A DNA stretch of 64,000 nt, from assembly GCA_017562135.1 (NCBI GenBank), contig QEYB01000377.1:372001-436000 (forward strand). The letters are read 5' to 3'. This document shows, piece after piece, positions 23,318 through 35,069 of the stretch. The translations under genes were made by a program, and so were the position numbers. The notes below the pieces were generated by a model. The model saw nothing but the letters and a program-made list of their open reading frames with translations. It ran no database searches and was not told the DNA's origin. Every line of letters starts with the position of its first letter. Position 1 is the first letter of the stretch. The DNA is from Dipylidium caninum. Lineage: Eukaryota > Platyhelminthes > Cestoda > Cyclophyllidea > Dipylidiidae.

Positions 23318-25419
23318 GTAGGGCCTGGATATATCGAGGCAGGCCCCACTGGGTTCTTCTAATATCTCCTCTGCACAACTTGGTGGTAAGATGGCTTCTA
23401 ACCTCTCTTCTGCACGCAGGCCTGTACTCATCTACTCCAGCGCATTGACACTCCAAGACGGCAGAGGCCATCTACCTCTCTCGCGTGCATTGAGTCAACG
23501 ATGATATGACGTGGGCAGTGATACCAACAGTTCAGATGCAATTGTACGTGGTGAGGACCGAAGAAAAGGTGTTTGGAGGAGTCCAAAATGATCTAAGCTT
23601 CCTTTGTCATGTGCAATGACGCTTGAAGCTATGGACGTATTTATGTGTCGACGCGGTATCGCAATGCCTTGGAGGCCTGTTGGGGGACAGCCTGGGTGGG
23701 CATCCTGGGGCAACCGGTGACAGCATTGAACGTATCGGCAAATGGTTCCCCCTGATCAGCACGCCACAAATTCCTTGCATTCTTCAAACCCAGTTCTGAA
23801 CGAAGTGTGAAATCACCTAGCAGGAAGGCTTTATCAGTCCATATGCTTGCTGTAAACATGCAAAGTCACTACGGCAAATTGCACCCACGATGGCCTGGCA
23901 TTCATGCGGGCCATGGCAATTATATGGACCTTGTTTCTTCCCGTGGTTGGCCATAGTGGTTATCTCAGTGAATCTTGCCTTTCGCGTGCGACATCGCCAA
24001 ATACAAGAGTCTTGGGGGGGGGGTTGCGTTTTGTCACCTCCGCGTGAGCAGGTGGCGATAAGACGAGCTGATTGGCCGTGGTAGGTGCGAGAAGCCCTGC
24101 AAATCGCACTGCTGCACCCCTGCCTCTGAACTCACGTGTTCCCTTGCAAAAGGCGACTGTAACACGTCCCTCCACTCCACGCCAATGAGAGTAGTCTGTT
24201 GCTCTATTCACTTGTCTCCTTTGCTTCCGCAGTTTGCGGGTGTCTGCATGAAAATCCCCAGCCATCACCGCCTTCCAGAGGGGTCTTCTTCCCTGACCCA
24301 GTCCCAACTGATTGTCCCTATTTCGGGCCTCTGACCACCAACATACACGAGATTGTCAATCACTTGATTATCAAGAGTTGCACATCAATGCGTCTGAAGC
24401 AGGGGGACAAGAAACGAATGTGGGGTGGAGGTTGTGGGCAAAGTTCATGGAACTGCACTTGTGTGGCCCGCGAACGAACAACTCTTGATTTCAGCTGTCA
24501 AGTAACAAGGAACAATTTAAAATTTAACTACATCAACTCCCTCCGTCACCACGTCGCGTGTGATAGCGCCTCTTAATCACACCAAATGTAATGGCATTTC
24601 CTATGCGACTGTTTTTCAACAGACAAGCGAATCATTTTTGCCTCTTTCAGCGCTCAATTCAGGCGCAGAGAGGAAATTACAAGATTCCCAGTGTTCACAT
24701 GGTTGTTGCGGCCAGTGTTGAGAAAGATGACAGGATTCACTTGAATGACGTTGAGTTTGCTCCTCATGATTGGAGTGACGAGAAGTCCAGTGTTGAAAGA
24801 GAGGAAGACCCACTGACACACACGCGACTTCAACTCCACGACTCACGCTTGTGACGAGCAGTCTACGCGTCTGCAAGACTATAAGCTGGAAGGGCCAGAG
24901 TGACAGTAGGCTTGTCGCAGTCTTACCCACCACCCAAGATTAGAGGGTCGCAAGGAGAGCGGTCGAGAAATCCGAGTTAAGAAGGTTGGTGACTAAGCGA
25001 CATTGGTGTGTGGAAGGCGATGTGTGTGTGTATAAAATGGGTCCAGCGGGTTGATCATTAGAACAACGTTAGAAGAAAAAGTCAGTGGAGGGATCACTGT
25101 TACCAGTGTGGTCATTGGTTGGGATGGGTTGGGTGGTGTTGTGTTGTGTGGTGTGGGGTGGGGTGGTGTGCAGAGCCATTCTCATATACTTGAACGATAA
25201 AGGTACAAACGCGCACTTCACTCCTCATGAGATGTCACGAGGAGTCTTGGACGCAGAGAGTAGTGATTGACTGAATTCAGGGAAGAGGTGAATGGGCAGC
25301 TCCATAAGGGAAGCAGTGCTCAACAAACGGGTTCTAGGGAAGGAAAACCTGGAGTCATGAATGATGAGTTTTCGAGGTGGTAGAGGGAGAGAACAGAGGC
25401 GGAACGGCATCGGGGACTC
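23318..25419. other. no gene recognised
   Basis: Open frames at 23.5-23.86 (minus), 23.96-24.31 (minus), 24.2-24.58 and 24.59-24.85 kb (plus) have no verified homologue or splice pattern. 25100-25170 is a GT/GGT-rich low-complexity run. Confidence 0.3.
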
Positions 25420-27593
25420 ATCGCGACATGTGGAGGTGTATCTGGTGGATAAAATGCAGCAGCAGAGGGGAAGTTACTAGTCATTTGAAACGACGACATT
25501 TGATTAGGGCAATTCAAACGAACAGCGATCTCTCCATCTGATTCTTTCCACCACATTAAATCCCCGTCTCACGCAGTGGTGGAGGCACAAAATGGGATGT
25601 GCGTTAAAAGCGTGCGATGGGAGAAGAGGAGGTGTGGAGAGGTAATGGCAAGTAGGGGGGGGGTGAGATGAGGTGCGGTCACAGGGATGGTATCTCGGTG
25701 GGTGTTTGCAATGAAGGAACATAAGAGTCTCAAGCGAAAACCGGTGTGATTGTGTCTGTTTTCACCACCGCCCATCACACGCCATCACTGTAACAGTGTT
25801 TAGTAGCAATGCCCTGAATTCAAAACACGCCACAGTCCACCTTCCCTCCCCTTTGGCATTGCGCAATGAACGGCCCACCCGCAACCCGCCCACCCGCCTG
25901 CCAGTCTCGCTCACATCCACGTCCCGGGTTGCCGTTGAGATGCGTTAATCGCACGCCCCGGTCCGTCAATGTCGTCAAGGTAGAGCTCACACACCTAGAA
26001 ACGGAGAACTCCTCTTTCTTTATTGCCACACCTCGCGTACCAAAACAGCGAGTTGATTCGCCATACTTTGACAAAAATTCTGCTAACGCTGCTGCCATAC
26101 TCCTCTCACACCACCCGCCTCCTCAATTTGCCTGCGTGTTTGCACTCGTGCAAGTAGTCAACTCACTCGCCCATCCACTCGTCTCACCTGTGCCTCGGTC
26201 ACCGCTGCACTCCACGCCCTACCGTGTACTCTCTCCTGTCAATTTTGCCCACTTTGGCAACTTAAGTCTGCAGCGAACACGAAAGCGGCCCTTTGTTCGG
26301 CCTCACGCTGTGGTAATAAAAGATGACGGCTGACGATATCACCAGTCAAGGGGCAATTCCTGTCGCAAGTGCCAGTCAGCCACCGCAGTAGAAGCGGATG
26401 TTCGCGAGGCAGCTTGAAGGGGGAGGTGACAATTATGCGAGACTGCGAAATCGCTTGGAGGCCCTTGAGCTGAAGTGGGTAGAATTAATTCTATGTGAAT
26501 GCGTTCACAGTTTCCAACCAACGTTCATCCAAGATAAGACAAATCATCAGTTCTGAGCAACTCTACCCTCTCATCAACCTGAGAAGATATTTCACGCCTC
26601 TTTTCCTCCCTTCCTTCCTGCTTTTCCTCTCTTCTACCAGGCAGTCTACGTAGACCACTCAACCACTCATCGTGCCGCCATGGAAGCGGAAGTGAGTGGT
26701 GAGATTTTGTCGGAAGTGTGTCGCCTCTGAAGGTTTATGCTCTCACCGTGCATACGTGTGCGTGTGTGTTTTGTGTGTCCTCATGAAGGCGAGCGTTCTC
26801 CCCTTCCTAAAGTTACTCGGAGTGCCATAGATAGCGCCGTGCATCGACTGACAAAATTGCATTCAAACCTAGAGAAAATGTCAATGGTGAGTAGGATAAA
26901 ACAGCTGCAAATACACCCACGTCCACTGCCCCCCATCTGCACACACGTGCACGTAAAGCTCAATCGACACAAGAAGAGGCCTTCCCAACATCTGCCTGTA
27001 CACACGCCTTCGTCGTGAAACGCGTTATCTCTCTCTCGCCCTCTCCTGTTCCCTCACACCTCGTGAGACAAGTGGTGAGCGGAGCGGACACCGGCGAAAA
27101 GGTGGTTGCAATCAAGGGATGCATGTGAAGTAGGACATCACTACTGACACAAACAGGCGTTCAATATGACTTCTGACATCACCTTTCTGGCATGGCATCG
27201 TGCCAATTTTGGACCTTGTGCAATTCCGACGTAAGACACAGTTGACATCGCCTCTCGCATACATCAGCTCGTAGGGGGAGTCCGTGGTGTCGTCTGCTCC
27301 TTCTCTCGTGCTGTAGAGTGAAGGCGACAACCGAGGCGTGGTTGCAGTGATGGCGGTACTGTTGGTATTGTGGAAGAGTACCGAAAGGGCGTGTTGAGTT
27401 GGGTGCTGAGAGGAAGTGAAGGGGAGCAGGGGGATAAGCCTCCACGTTGGAAGCAACCTCTGTCAGTTTCGTGCATTTAGAGCTCATATAGGGGGAAATG
27501 AGTAGGGCTGGCGAATGCGAGGCGCGAAGACCAGACGTCGTCTTCCACGCATCCAGTCAACCGCGACTCGATGTCACTTTGGCACCTGTATCG
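25420..27593. repeat. inverted repeat P1, right arm
   Basis: Reverse complement of 15530-17700, nearly identical; see that entry. Small differences include a 12-15 base deletion around 27345 relative to the left arm. Confidence 0.9.
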
Positions 27594-28142
27594 CATTTCT
27601 TTCTTCCTGTTTTGAACTCCACTTTAGAGCTGGTGTGCCTTGTTCGCTGGTCCGTTAGACCATCACGAAATTTGAAGAGCGGCCAGGAAAACTAGACCAA
27701 GCTGTGTTATTCACTGATTAGACTGAGGCGAATGCTCAGGTGAATTAATGAGGGGTAAGGAAATAGCACGGAATTAGCCCGCGAACTGCCCCAGCATGGT
27801 CCATGAACCGCAAGAAAGGGAGTAGGAGGAGGAAGATGGGCATTTGAACCGCGTTCCTTGCCCTCTCACTTTATATTTGTAGGTGTGGCATCGTGTGCCG
27901 TTTTGGGCGGGGGTAATGTAAACCAACTGAGAAGGCCTCATGTGCTGCCCTCCCGCATCCCCATCCTACTAAACCCACACCTGCCCACACGACCACCAGC
28001 CGTTTAACCGGCCCCACAGCGATTTATGTCATGAGTGAGGAGAACCACATGATGACACATTGTCGCTTGGCTGTCAAGTGGAATGCTAACCCTAAGTGGA
28101 ATGAGGAGGGGGATTTGCACAAAGTGGAAATACCACCGTGAC
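27594..28142. other. intergenic, nothing recognised
   Basis: No copied block or gene was identified. Confidence 0.3.
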
Positions 28143-28325
28143 TTAGTGCATTATGGCGGGAGTGCGGGACGTGAGCCTACTTGTCCGCTCCACTGGCGTG
28201 CACTGCTCCACCTCGTCTACCTCTGCCATCTCCTCCACTTCCATAAAGTCCAGCGGCCCAAACAGTTCACACCCCACGTCATCATCGTCATCTTCCTCCG
28301 TACTGTCAGTCACTTTAAATGGTGA
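28143..28325 (-). CDS. possible acidic terminal exon
   Basis: Minus-strand reading after an AG acceptor (TTTAAAG, about 28312) gives about 55 in-frame codons to a TAA at 28143. The peptide is strongly acidic (TEEDDDDDVG, then MEVEEMAEVDEVE) and ends TPAIMH. Acidic composition with balanced codons looks more like a protein than repeat noise. No homologue in the window, no recognised family, no upstream exon found. Confidence 0.25.
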   Translation of the reverse strand, partial: SPFKVTDSTEEDDDDDVGCELFGPLDFMEVEEMAEVDEVEQCTPVERTSRLTSRTPAIMH

Positions 28326-28969
28326 GCAAGACGGGGAAGACGGGGAAGGGCACGAGGCGACGTGCAACGATGAGCGACGATAAATGCATTTCGTGGTGGT
28401 AACTCCGCGAATTCGCACCCTCCCTGGGGCATTTGTAGGCAGTCACATGAAGTGTTCACTGAGAGTCACAGTGTTTACAATGCAGTGTGTGCAGTAAACG
28501 AGATTTGTACTATAAGCGCGAGTTGCTTTGTTGTAACATTTTCTCCCATTCCAGGATTCCTGTCCCATTGGACGCCATATTGACAGATTTCCAGCTGAGG
28601 CTTATCATTACTGGCCCTAATCCACTACGTTTCACCTCTGTTCTTTCGGTGTGCCCAGCACACCGCCCCTCTTTATCACCCGACCAGCTCCTTTCTCATA
28701 ACTCGCAGTGAATGATCAGCAGTGTCCATTGCCTTACCTCCACTTCTCTCTCCTGTCGCTTAGACACCAGAGTTGCACCACTGGCTCAATTGGCTCTCAT
28801 GCGCACGAACATTGGTTAATTCCACCGCGAGTAGCGTCGCTATTAGCCAGGACGATATTGTTTCCTTTTTCAGTGACGACAGTAGGGTACATCATTCTAT
28901 TATCTGCCGATTGGTTCGACGAAAGCGAAAAGTGAAGGCTGTTGCACCTCGATCTGCTGGTTAGTCTGA
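28326..28969. other. intergenic, nothing recognised
   Basis: No copied block and no supported exon. Confidence 0.3.
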
Positions 28970-29420
28970 CGACGTGAACTAAGTCAACTGCTTGCTCCGA
29001 CAGAACAGAGCCCAAAGCGGTGGCAGCCACGTGGTGCCCAACATGCCACCCTGCCACCAACCTCTTCTATAAGAGCGCCTTCACTGCAGCGCTATTTCTC
29101 CATTTCTCCTCACAAGTGACACCGATGTCTGCATGTCAGCGGTTGGGCAGGTGCCGTGGAAGGAGGACATTAAGCGCATGATGCGATGTAAAGCGGAAGA
29201 GTCAACGTATATGAATCGGCTTCAGGTCACTTTCCACCTGACGCAACACCAAAAGACTCACTCTTCTCTGATTCTCGACTAATATACCCTCACTAATCTT
29301 CTCTTCACTGTGATTCAAAGCCAAATCGGCGCGAAGGGCAAAGTTAATCACATCGCGGCGAAATTTAGAGATGTCGTCGTTGTCAATTTCCAGGAAATAT
29401 CTTCTTCTCACTCACAACGA
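28970..29420 (+). pseudogene. S1-family copy, diverged
   Basis: Diverged S1 upstream block (28975-29060), TATAAGAG at 29068-29075, then a leader region with a deletion that removes the ATG. A later segment (IKRMMRCKAEESTY) aligns codon by codon with IERMTRWGLKESPY at 36.8 kb. KVNHIAAKF near 29.34 kb aligns with KVSHTVAGF at 37.0 kb. No complete ORF remains. Confidence 0.45.
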
Positions 29421-29562
29421 ATCAGCACACCGAGTAGACGAGGAGAAGAGTAGGAGGGTTATGAGAAGCAACTTCTCGTTGGTTCTGGTTGCAAAGTCAT
29501 GGCAGCGCGGGGTGACAGGTGGGCGGGTAACGAGGAGGCGGAATAGTTGAGAGTTGCAGGCA

Positions 29563-29685
29563 GGTTGAAATGGATGCTGAAAATGCCTCACATGGCAAAG
29601 CAGCTGAGGTTGTTCTTCGCATCCTCACCCACAAGGTTGCCATGTGGGCTGCAAGCGACGTCTCACTACTACTGATTGCGGTTCG
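29563..29685 (+). CDS. orphan exon, family X (copy 2)
   Basis: Possible acceptor CAG at 29560-29562, ATG at 29570, then MDAENASHGKAAEVVLRIL and ASDVSLLLIAVR to a GTAGCA donor at 29686. Matches the segment at 23.2-23.32 kb in frame. It lies about 500 bp after an S1-type TATA region in both places, suggesting the two segments were copied together. Function unknown. Confidence 0.4.
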
Positions 29686-31160
29686 GTAGCAGGCGATAAT
29701 CGAGGCACACCTGATTGCTCCCCCTTCTTATCTACACAAATTCGTCTCAGCCATGAGTCTCAAATCCCCTTTCGCATGACAGCATGTCCAGCCTTAAGGC
29801 GTTCTCGAGCAAGACAGTGCGGTCATTTGCTATGTGGAAGTCAGGACAACGGTGAAACAATGTCGGCAGTGGGTTGTCCACGATTCCAACGGTAATGCAC
29901 GCAGTGAGTAGCGTAGCGAAAAGGTAAACAGTCAGAAAGCGAAATCACGCGGTCTTTGGAAAAGCCTATGGGATTGGCCTCGACTGTTCGAAACTTTTTT
30001 AGTTATTTGCTTTGGCGCTTGAAAGTCTCGACGCTGTGCATCAAGTTGTAGCAAGTTTACCACCTGATTGGTGGTGAATGGAGCGGTATGGCCATGCTTC
30101 GGAGTCTTAATTGGGAAATGCGGGTGTCAGGGGCAACGGACAACGCATTAATTCGGGCAGGCAATGAAAGACGGGCTTCACCTTCGGCACCACCACCTGT
30201 ACGAATAAATGAGTAACTGACTAAGTCTCGGCATCTCGATGATCTCACTGGAGTCCAGTAGTCTATCCTAATGAGGTACAAGGGGGAAGGAGTTGTGTGA
30301 ATTTGCCAAACTCATTAAGGTCAACCTACTTTCGACCTGATATTGCGGGAAAATATGTTAGCAGTCTCTTGACGACAGAATACTCGGAGGCACATTTGAG
30401 TACAGACTTGCTGTCGGGGATATCATCGGCCAACCGCTACCTCGCGTTCATGGGTGTCGGTCTGCTGTAACTAGAAGAGAGAATGACTACGCTTAAAGTG
30501 ACGTAAAAGTGGAAGCAAAGGATGTGGATGAGACCATTAAAGCTTTCGCATCGAAATGCTTTGTTGAAGGCTGCGTGAAAGAGTTCTTCTCTCCTCCACT
30601 CACGTAGAGTCGTTTGGACCATTAAACACAAAAAGTAAAGATTTTTGTGGAGAGAGGAAAAGAAATCACGCCATGTTAGAAATAGTCTGTTCTATTAGTT
30701 CACTATCACCTCCGTCAGTTCATTTCATTTCTATTCTCGATTCTCCTTCGTGACCCATTAATTTAGACCTCAGAAGTGGCCAACATAGTGGGCTTCTGAC
30801 CAGACGAATGGAAATTGAAGAATTAGTGACTGTGGAAAGAATGGTGAACGTTAGGTTTCCCACAGGAACCAGAGGGTCTGCCGCCACCGCCATCACTATC
30901 ACAGGGCGTCGGACAGAAGGAGATACAATTGTTAATGAGAGAGGAGAATGAGGGAACGCAGAAGCTACGGGGAGGGAACGAGAAGTAACGCCACTTGAAG
31001 AAAGGATAGAAAGTGTGAGGGGAATGAATGAAGGCGGATTCTTTGTTTTGCGTTTACTTTATAAATCTGCTATGGGGCAAAATCGGCGAGTGAGTTGCTT
31101 GAGTCGTCATAGTGGAATGTGACAATGAAACGTTTAACCTCACCTCACAGCCAGTGGTGA
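29686..31160. other. no gene recognised
   Basis: Short ORFs at 29644-29895, 30057-30281 and 30437-30631 kb-range positions have no homologue in the window. A weak purine-rich stretch lies near 30.93-31.03 kb. Confidence 0.3.
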
Positions 31161-31472
31161 TTATGCGGTAAAGGCGAAATGTGCGATCATGGCACTAGAA
31201 TGGGTGAGTGGTTCAAAATGTTTAAGTACCCCCCAATTGGTACCCTCATTGAATTTCTGTGCTCTGTTTGCGGTCACTGTTCCCGTTGTCAAAGTCTTGA
31301 AGTCAAATTTTCCTGGAAAATCATCTGTGTGGTCTGCGAAGAAGAGGAGCAGGAAGATACACAGCACTACGGATTTCTTGTTCGTAAGTGTGGCTGCAAG
31401 GTCCGATGAGGTCACCTTCATTCGTGAACATGCTTCAAGCGGTTGAAGGCGCTCTTCGAGAAAGCGCGTCAT
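31161..31472 (-). pseudogene. S2-family secreted peptide, diverged copy 7
   Basis: Minus-strand ORF whose leader (NKKSVVLCIFLLLFFADH) and following FPGKFDFKTLTTGTVTAN align with the S2 leader and its PGKPGPKTMTARTLSAN stretch. The codons corresponding to the conserved ATG-ATG read AAC-AAG, and the TATA box is lost (GAATGAAGGTG). An upstream in-frame ATG could restart translation, but the C-terminal NKSE/LPF end is gone and the frame runs on to 31161. Confidence 0.5.
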
Positions 31473-32779
31473 CAGCAGACGCCGACGAAAGAAAAGGTTA
31501 GGAGAAGGGTCCGTGCGTCTTATCCCGTTGCGGCAACGTTACAACAGTGTCACATGCAGGAGAAGGAGAAGTGAAGACATTTTTCTCGGACCCTCTCCTC
31601 CCACAGCCACCAATCCAACCTTCCTGACAGTGTTTCTTCTCGACCTGCAAACACTTCCCATTTCCCATTTGCGGCAAGGTTGGGAGAAAAGGGAACTCAG
31701 TAGTATGTTGTCATACAAATTCCGCACAGAAGAAGAAGAAGAGGTAGAAGAGAAGGAAAAGGCAAGGAAGCGATATAACGTGTGGCATACTCCATGCTCA
31801 CGAGGGCAACGTGAATGGAATGAGGAAGTGGATGGATGTGGGCGATATGCGACAGTGTTTCAGCTTAGTGGCAGAAAACTGCATTCACAAATTTTGCCCT
31901 CACAATAGAAGAGTTGATAGATAGGGGCGCCGGTGAAGTGAAAGTGACTCTAGTGTCAGGCGGGGTAGGCTGCGTGGTGGGCAGCGGAGATGCTGGTCAT
32001 CAGCCACCATAAAACGTAAAACGCACTGATTCCCGTCCGATAGTCAGAATGGAGCTCCGTCGGGCCTAGTTAGTACTTGCACGGGCACCAAGCTTAGAAT
32101 GCCCGGTGGGTTGCCATTTTTTACTTTAGTCCACCTCTTCAGGCAGCTTAGGTTTCTTAATTGTCAAGGCCAGTATACAACCCTACAGCTTCGACGATTG
32201 CCCTTCCCCTTCTCTGCCTCATATCGAGTTGAAAATTATCCCACGACAAGCCTACATGTTACCACCTAATCAAAGACTATGGGAATCTCATAAGCGATGT
32301 GAACAGCCGGGTGATCTCTCAACCAGGGGCACGGGCTGCAGTCAATGGCTCCATCGCCAAAATCAAACTAACAGACGATTGCTGTGAGCCTCTGACTTCG
32401 GCTATTTCCCCCTCTCAATCTGTCCACAATCATTCTGGGAGAAGTATGGTCGCCGCTTTAATCAAGTAGCTAGAACAATCACCCTTAATCCATCACGAGG
32501 TTCTTTCATCAACCAACTGCGTTGACAAGTTGTTCGTGCACCTTTGGTGCCAAAAGGAAATTACTCTTCCTATTTTCACACTTTCATGCAATCTAACTTT
32601 CGTCGGGCCTTCCCCATCACCAGCTCCCTTCATTTGCGTCTATTTGCGAACCGACAAACAAGTTGAGGCTACACAGGTTATTTGCGAAATGTGAGAACGC
32701 TTTCATCCTGGTAGAGTCACTTCCCTGAAACTGCGGGACTTCACGTAACATCAAGCTGATTTAGCGAGACTACAGCTTC
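31473..32779. other. no gene recognised
   Basis: The 131-codon plus frame at 31513-31908 contains a Glu-rich stretch but no splice context or relative; not called. The rest has no exon. Confidence 0.3.
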
Positions 32780-32915
32780 AAGCAGTATCTCAGGTGTTTC
32801 ATTGGCCCAGTCTTGCGAACTTCTCACATTCAAACAACTCTGCGGTCATTAGTAGAGCTCATGTGATCTAATTCAAGGGCGTTCGCATTTTGATTGCGAG
32901 AACAGTTCGAGTGCC
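32780..32915 (+). promoter_or_regulatory. conserved 5' flank of ankyrin copies
   Basis: About 130 bp ending at the start codon are alignable among four ankyrin copies (6.58-6.70, 32.78-32.92, 44.16-44.03 minus, 56.12-56.25 kb), with shared CTCACATTCAAACA- and GAGAGCTGTTCAAGTG-type words. This is likely promoter plus 5' UTR. No clear TATA box was seen. Confidence 0.5.
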
Positions 32916-34504
32916 ATGGACGATGATTTAGTAAGTAGCCGAGAAAGTGTCTGCAACCACCCTAACATGGTCATTCGCTCGAAATTTCATAACTTACCGC
33001 TTCTGCCAAGTTTCGCATGTTTAACTACCCTCGTGTTTAAATTTGGGACCTTCTTTGGCTTGCGTATTCTCCCGTCCTTAGTTGCAGAGAATTGAGTCGT
33101 CAGGGAGTAGTTCAGGAAGGAGCGAAGGCGACAATCCCACGGAATCGACAATACTATATCTTCCTCCTTATCAAGTTTTCGACCACAGGCTGTTAGAAGA
33201 AGAAAGTGTAAGTCGCGATGGTTAGATCACACACTTACCCGCAATCCAATAATTGCGACCTTGTCTGCCTCCCATTTAAGTAGTATGTGCTAGCCGATTG
33301 GCGAGAAGGAGGCATGTCCGTAGTTGTGACGAGGCTACCAAGAGACATTGCCAGCAGATGCTAATTTCTTATTTACCAGCTAAATTCTCCCCTTCCCGAA
33401 ACACATCAATTCGTTCCTCCACTCGCCTGGAACGCCATCATGAACGAGCCGGAGTTGATGCTGATCACCTTAGCACACGGAGCCTCGGTGCATGAAACAG
33501 ACGGAGCAGGCAACACCGCCCTGCACTGGGCGGCCGCTCTCGGCCACCTCGAGTGTGTAGCCCTCTTGGTATCGCGTGGAGCCCATCTCGAAGCCACAAA
33601 CGAGGCGGGCAACACTCCTCTCGTGGAAGCGATCATGAACGGTCACAGCAATGTAATGAATTACCTGCTTAATCGTGGCGCCTTAGGAATTACTCAAGCA
33701 CAGGGAACACATGTGTCTTCCCTCTCCCTCGCTTGTTTAACGGTAGGATAGTTGGACTTACGGTCTTTTACATGCTACTTATATCAACCAATTCCTAAGC
33801 ATATATTGGACTATTCACGTCAGCGCAATCGCGGCATCTTCTATTAACGGGTGGCCAACTGTTTGACTCCTTTGCTCCAGGGCCAACTGGAAATAGCTCA
33901 TTTCCTCGTCGCATTCGACAACGTTGGGGAAGAGGAGGAAGATGATTTCAGTATCGGCCTGGTAAATGCGTCATTGGACGGAGAAATAAATCTGGCTCAG
34001 TTTCTCCTTATTTACGGAGCGGATCCAAATTTTGTGGATGTTGAAGAAATCACACCCCTCTTTGCCGCTATTAGCAGTGGTGACGTTGAAATGCTTGATC
34101 TCCTCATCAGCTACGGGGCAGATATTGAACATCGAGATCATGATGGCTACACCCCACTTATGCTGGCTGCCCAATTTGGCAATGAAGAAGTTGTCGAATT
34201 CCTTGTGGAGGCTGGTATGTGCTCCCTTAACATTTCATCATTCTTGCTTTGCCTAAGTTACATGAGCTAGGTTGAGTTTCCTTGACAGTGGCATTCTATA
34301 TTCTCACCAGTATGTTAGAATATTTGTGATCTGCGAGAAGCCCATTTTAATACTTCACAGATGATGCTACATTGTTTTTCAGGCGCTGACGTCCACGCCA
34401 CCACACCAGACGGTCATGAAACCGCTCTCTATATTGCCGCAATGCGTGAAAATTACATGGTCGAGAGCATTTTGGAGGAGGCCTTTACGCCCCCACACCC
34501 CTAA
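32916..34504 (+). CDS. ankyrin-repeat protein, MASK-like (copy ANK-c)
   Basis: Five exons join in frame to 317 codons plus stop: 32916-32930 (MDDDL), 33088-33207, 33380-33742, 33881-34214 and 34383-34504. All introns are GT-AG (GTAAGT, GTAAGT, GTAGGA, GTATGT donors). Residues 6-45 are serine/acid-rich (SSGSSSGRSEG). From about residue 65 follow seven to eight ankyrin repeats, among them TALHWAAALGHLECVALL, TPLVEAIMNGH, TPLFAAISSGD and TPLMLAAQFGN. The SLACLTGQL junction across introns 3 and 4 is typical of MASK-type repeats. No KH domain; the tail ends in TPPHP. The 363- and 334-nt exons equal those of ANK-a. Likely a cytoplasmic or nuclear binding protein; partner unknown. Best-supported intact copy. 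Confidence 0.8.
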
Positions 34505-35069
34505 TTCTGATCTCCCGTCGTCTCCCTCCCATCGGCGCAATGCCAAGAGATGTCGAATTTTATGCCCTGAGAAATGTTTAACATTCATACCGACATGTCC
34601 AAAGTGAGTGGTAATGGGAATAAAAGCCCTACTGGCCTCATCGTCCCACTGCACCCCTCTCACTCCCCCAACGCAGATAAAAAATAGAAATCCACAATTT
34701 ACCAGACTATTTCATTGCTACACAACTGAACCGATAATAAATTTGTGATATCGTATGCTCTAAAGCACTGTATTTCTGTCATTTTAAGCCTGAATGAAGT
34801 CAGAGAGGAAAGAGTTTGCAACGTGTTCCCTTTCATTGTGGTGCACCTCTGAGTATTGCCTTTGGGAGAGTATGAGCGTTGCGTGGTTCCACTAAGAGCA
34901 GTGTGGGCCTGGAGATGAAAACTTCGGCTTTTGGTGAAACCGTGCAAATGGATGGGGGGCGACTACCAGCTTGTCGAAAGTTGTTCACGTCAGAATCGCA
35001 ACTGCGGTGTGGAGAGAAAAGGAGCAAAGCATGTTCGCCAGAAACGTGTTCCACTTTGGCCAACATCAA
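34505..35069. other. 3' flank of ANK-c
   Basis: Homologous to the 3' flanks at 51.75-52.0 (minus) and 58.03-58.15 kb (GTGGTTCCA, GTATTGCCTTT-type words). No polyadenylation signal AATAAA was seen close to the stop. The palindrome arm starts near 35070 or slightly before. Confidence 0.45.

Noticed and set aside
15530..27593. Transposon with terminal inverted repeats
   Set aside because: No transposase or integrase ORF and no target-site duplication seen at the arm ends; arms are long and internal content is mosaic.
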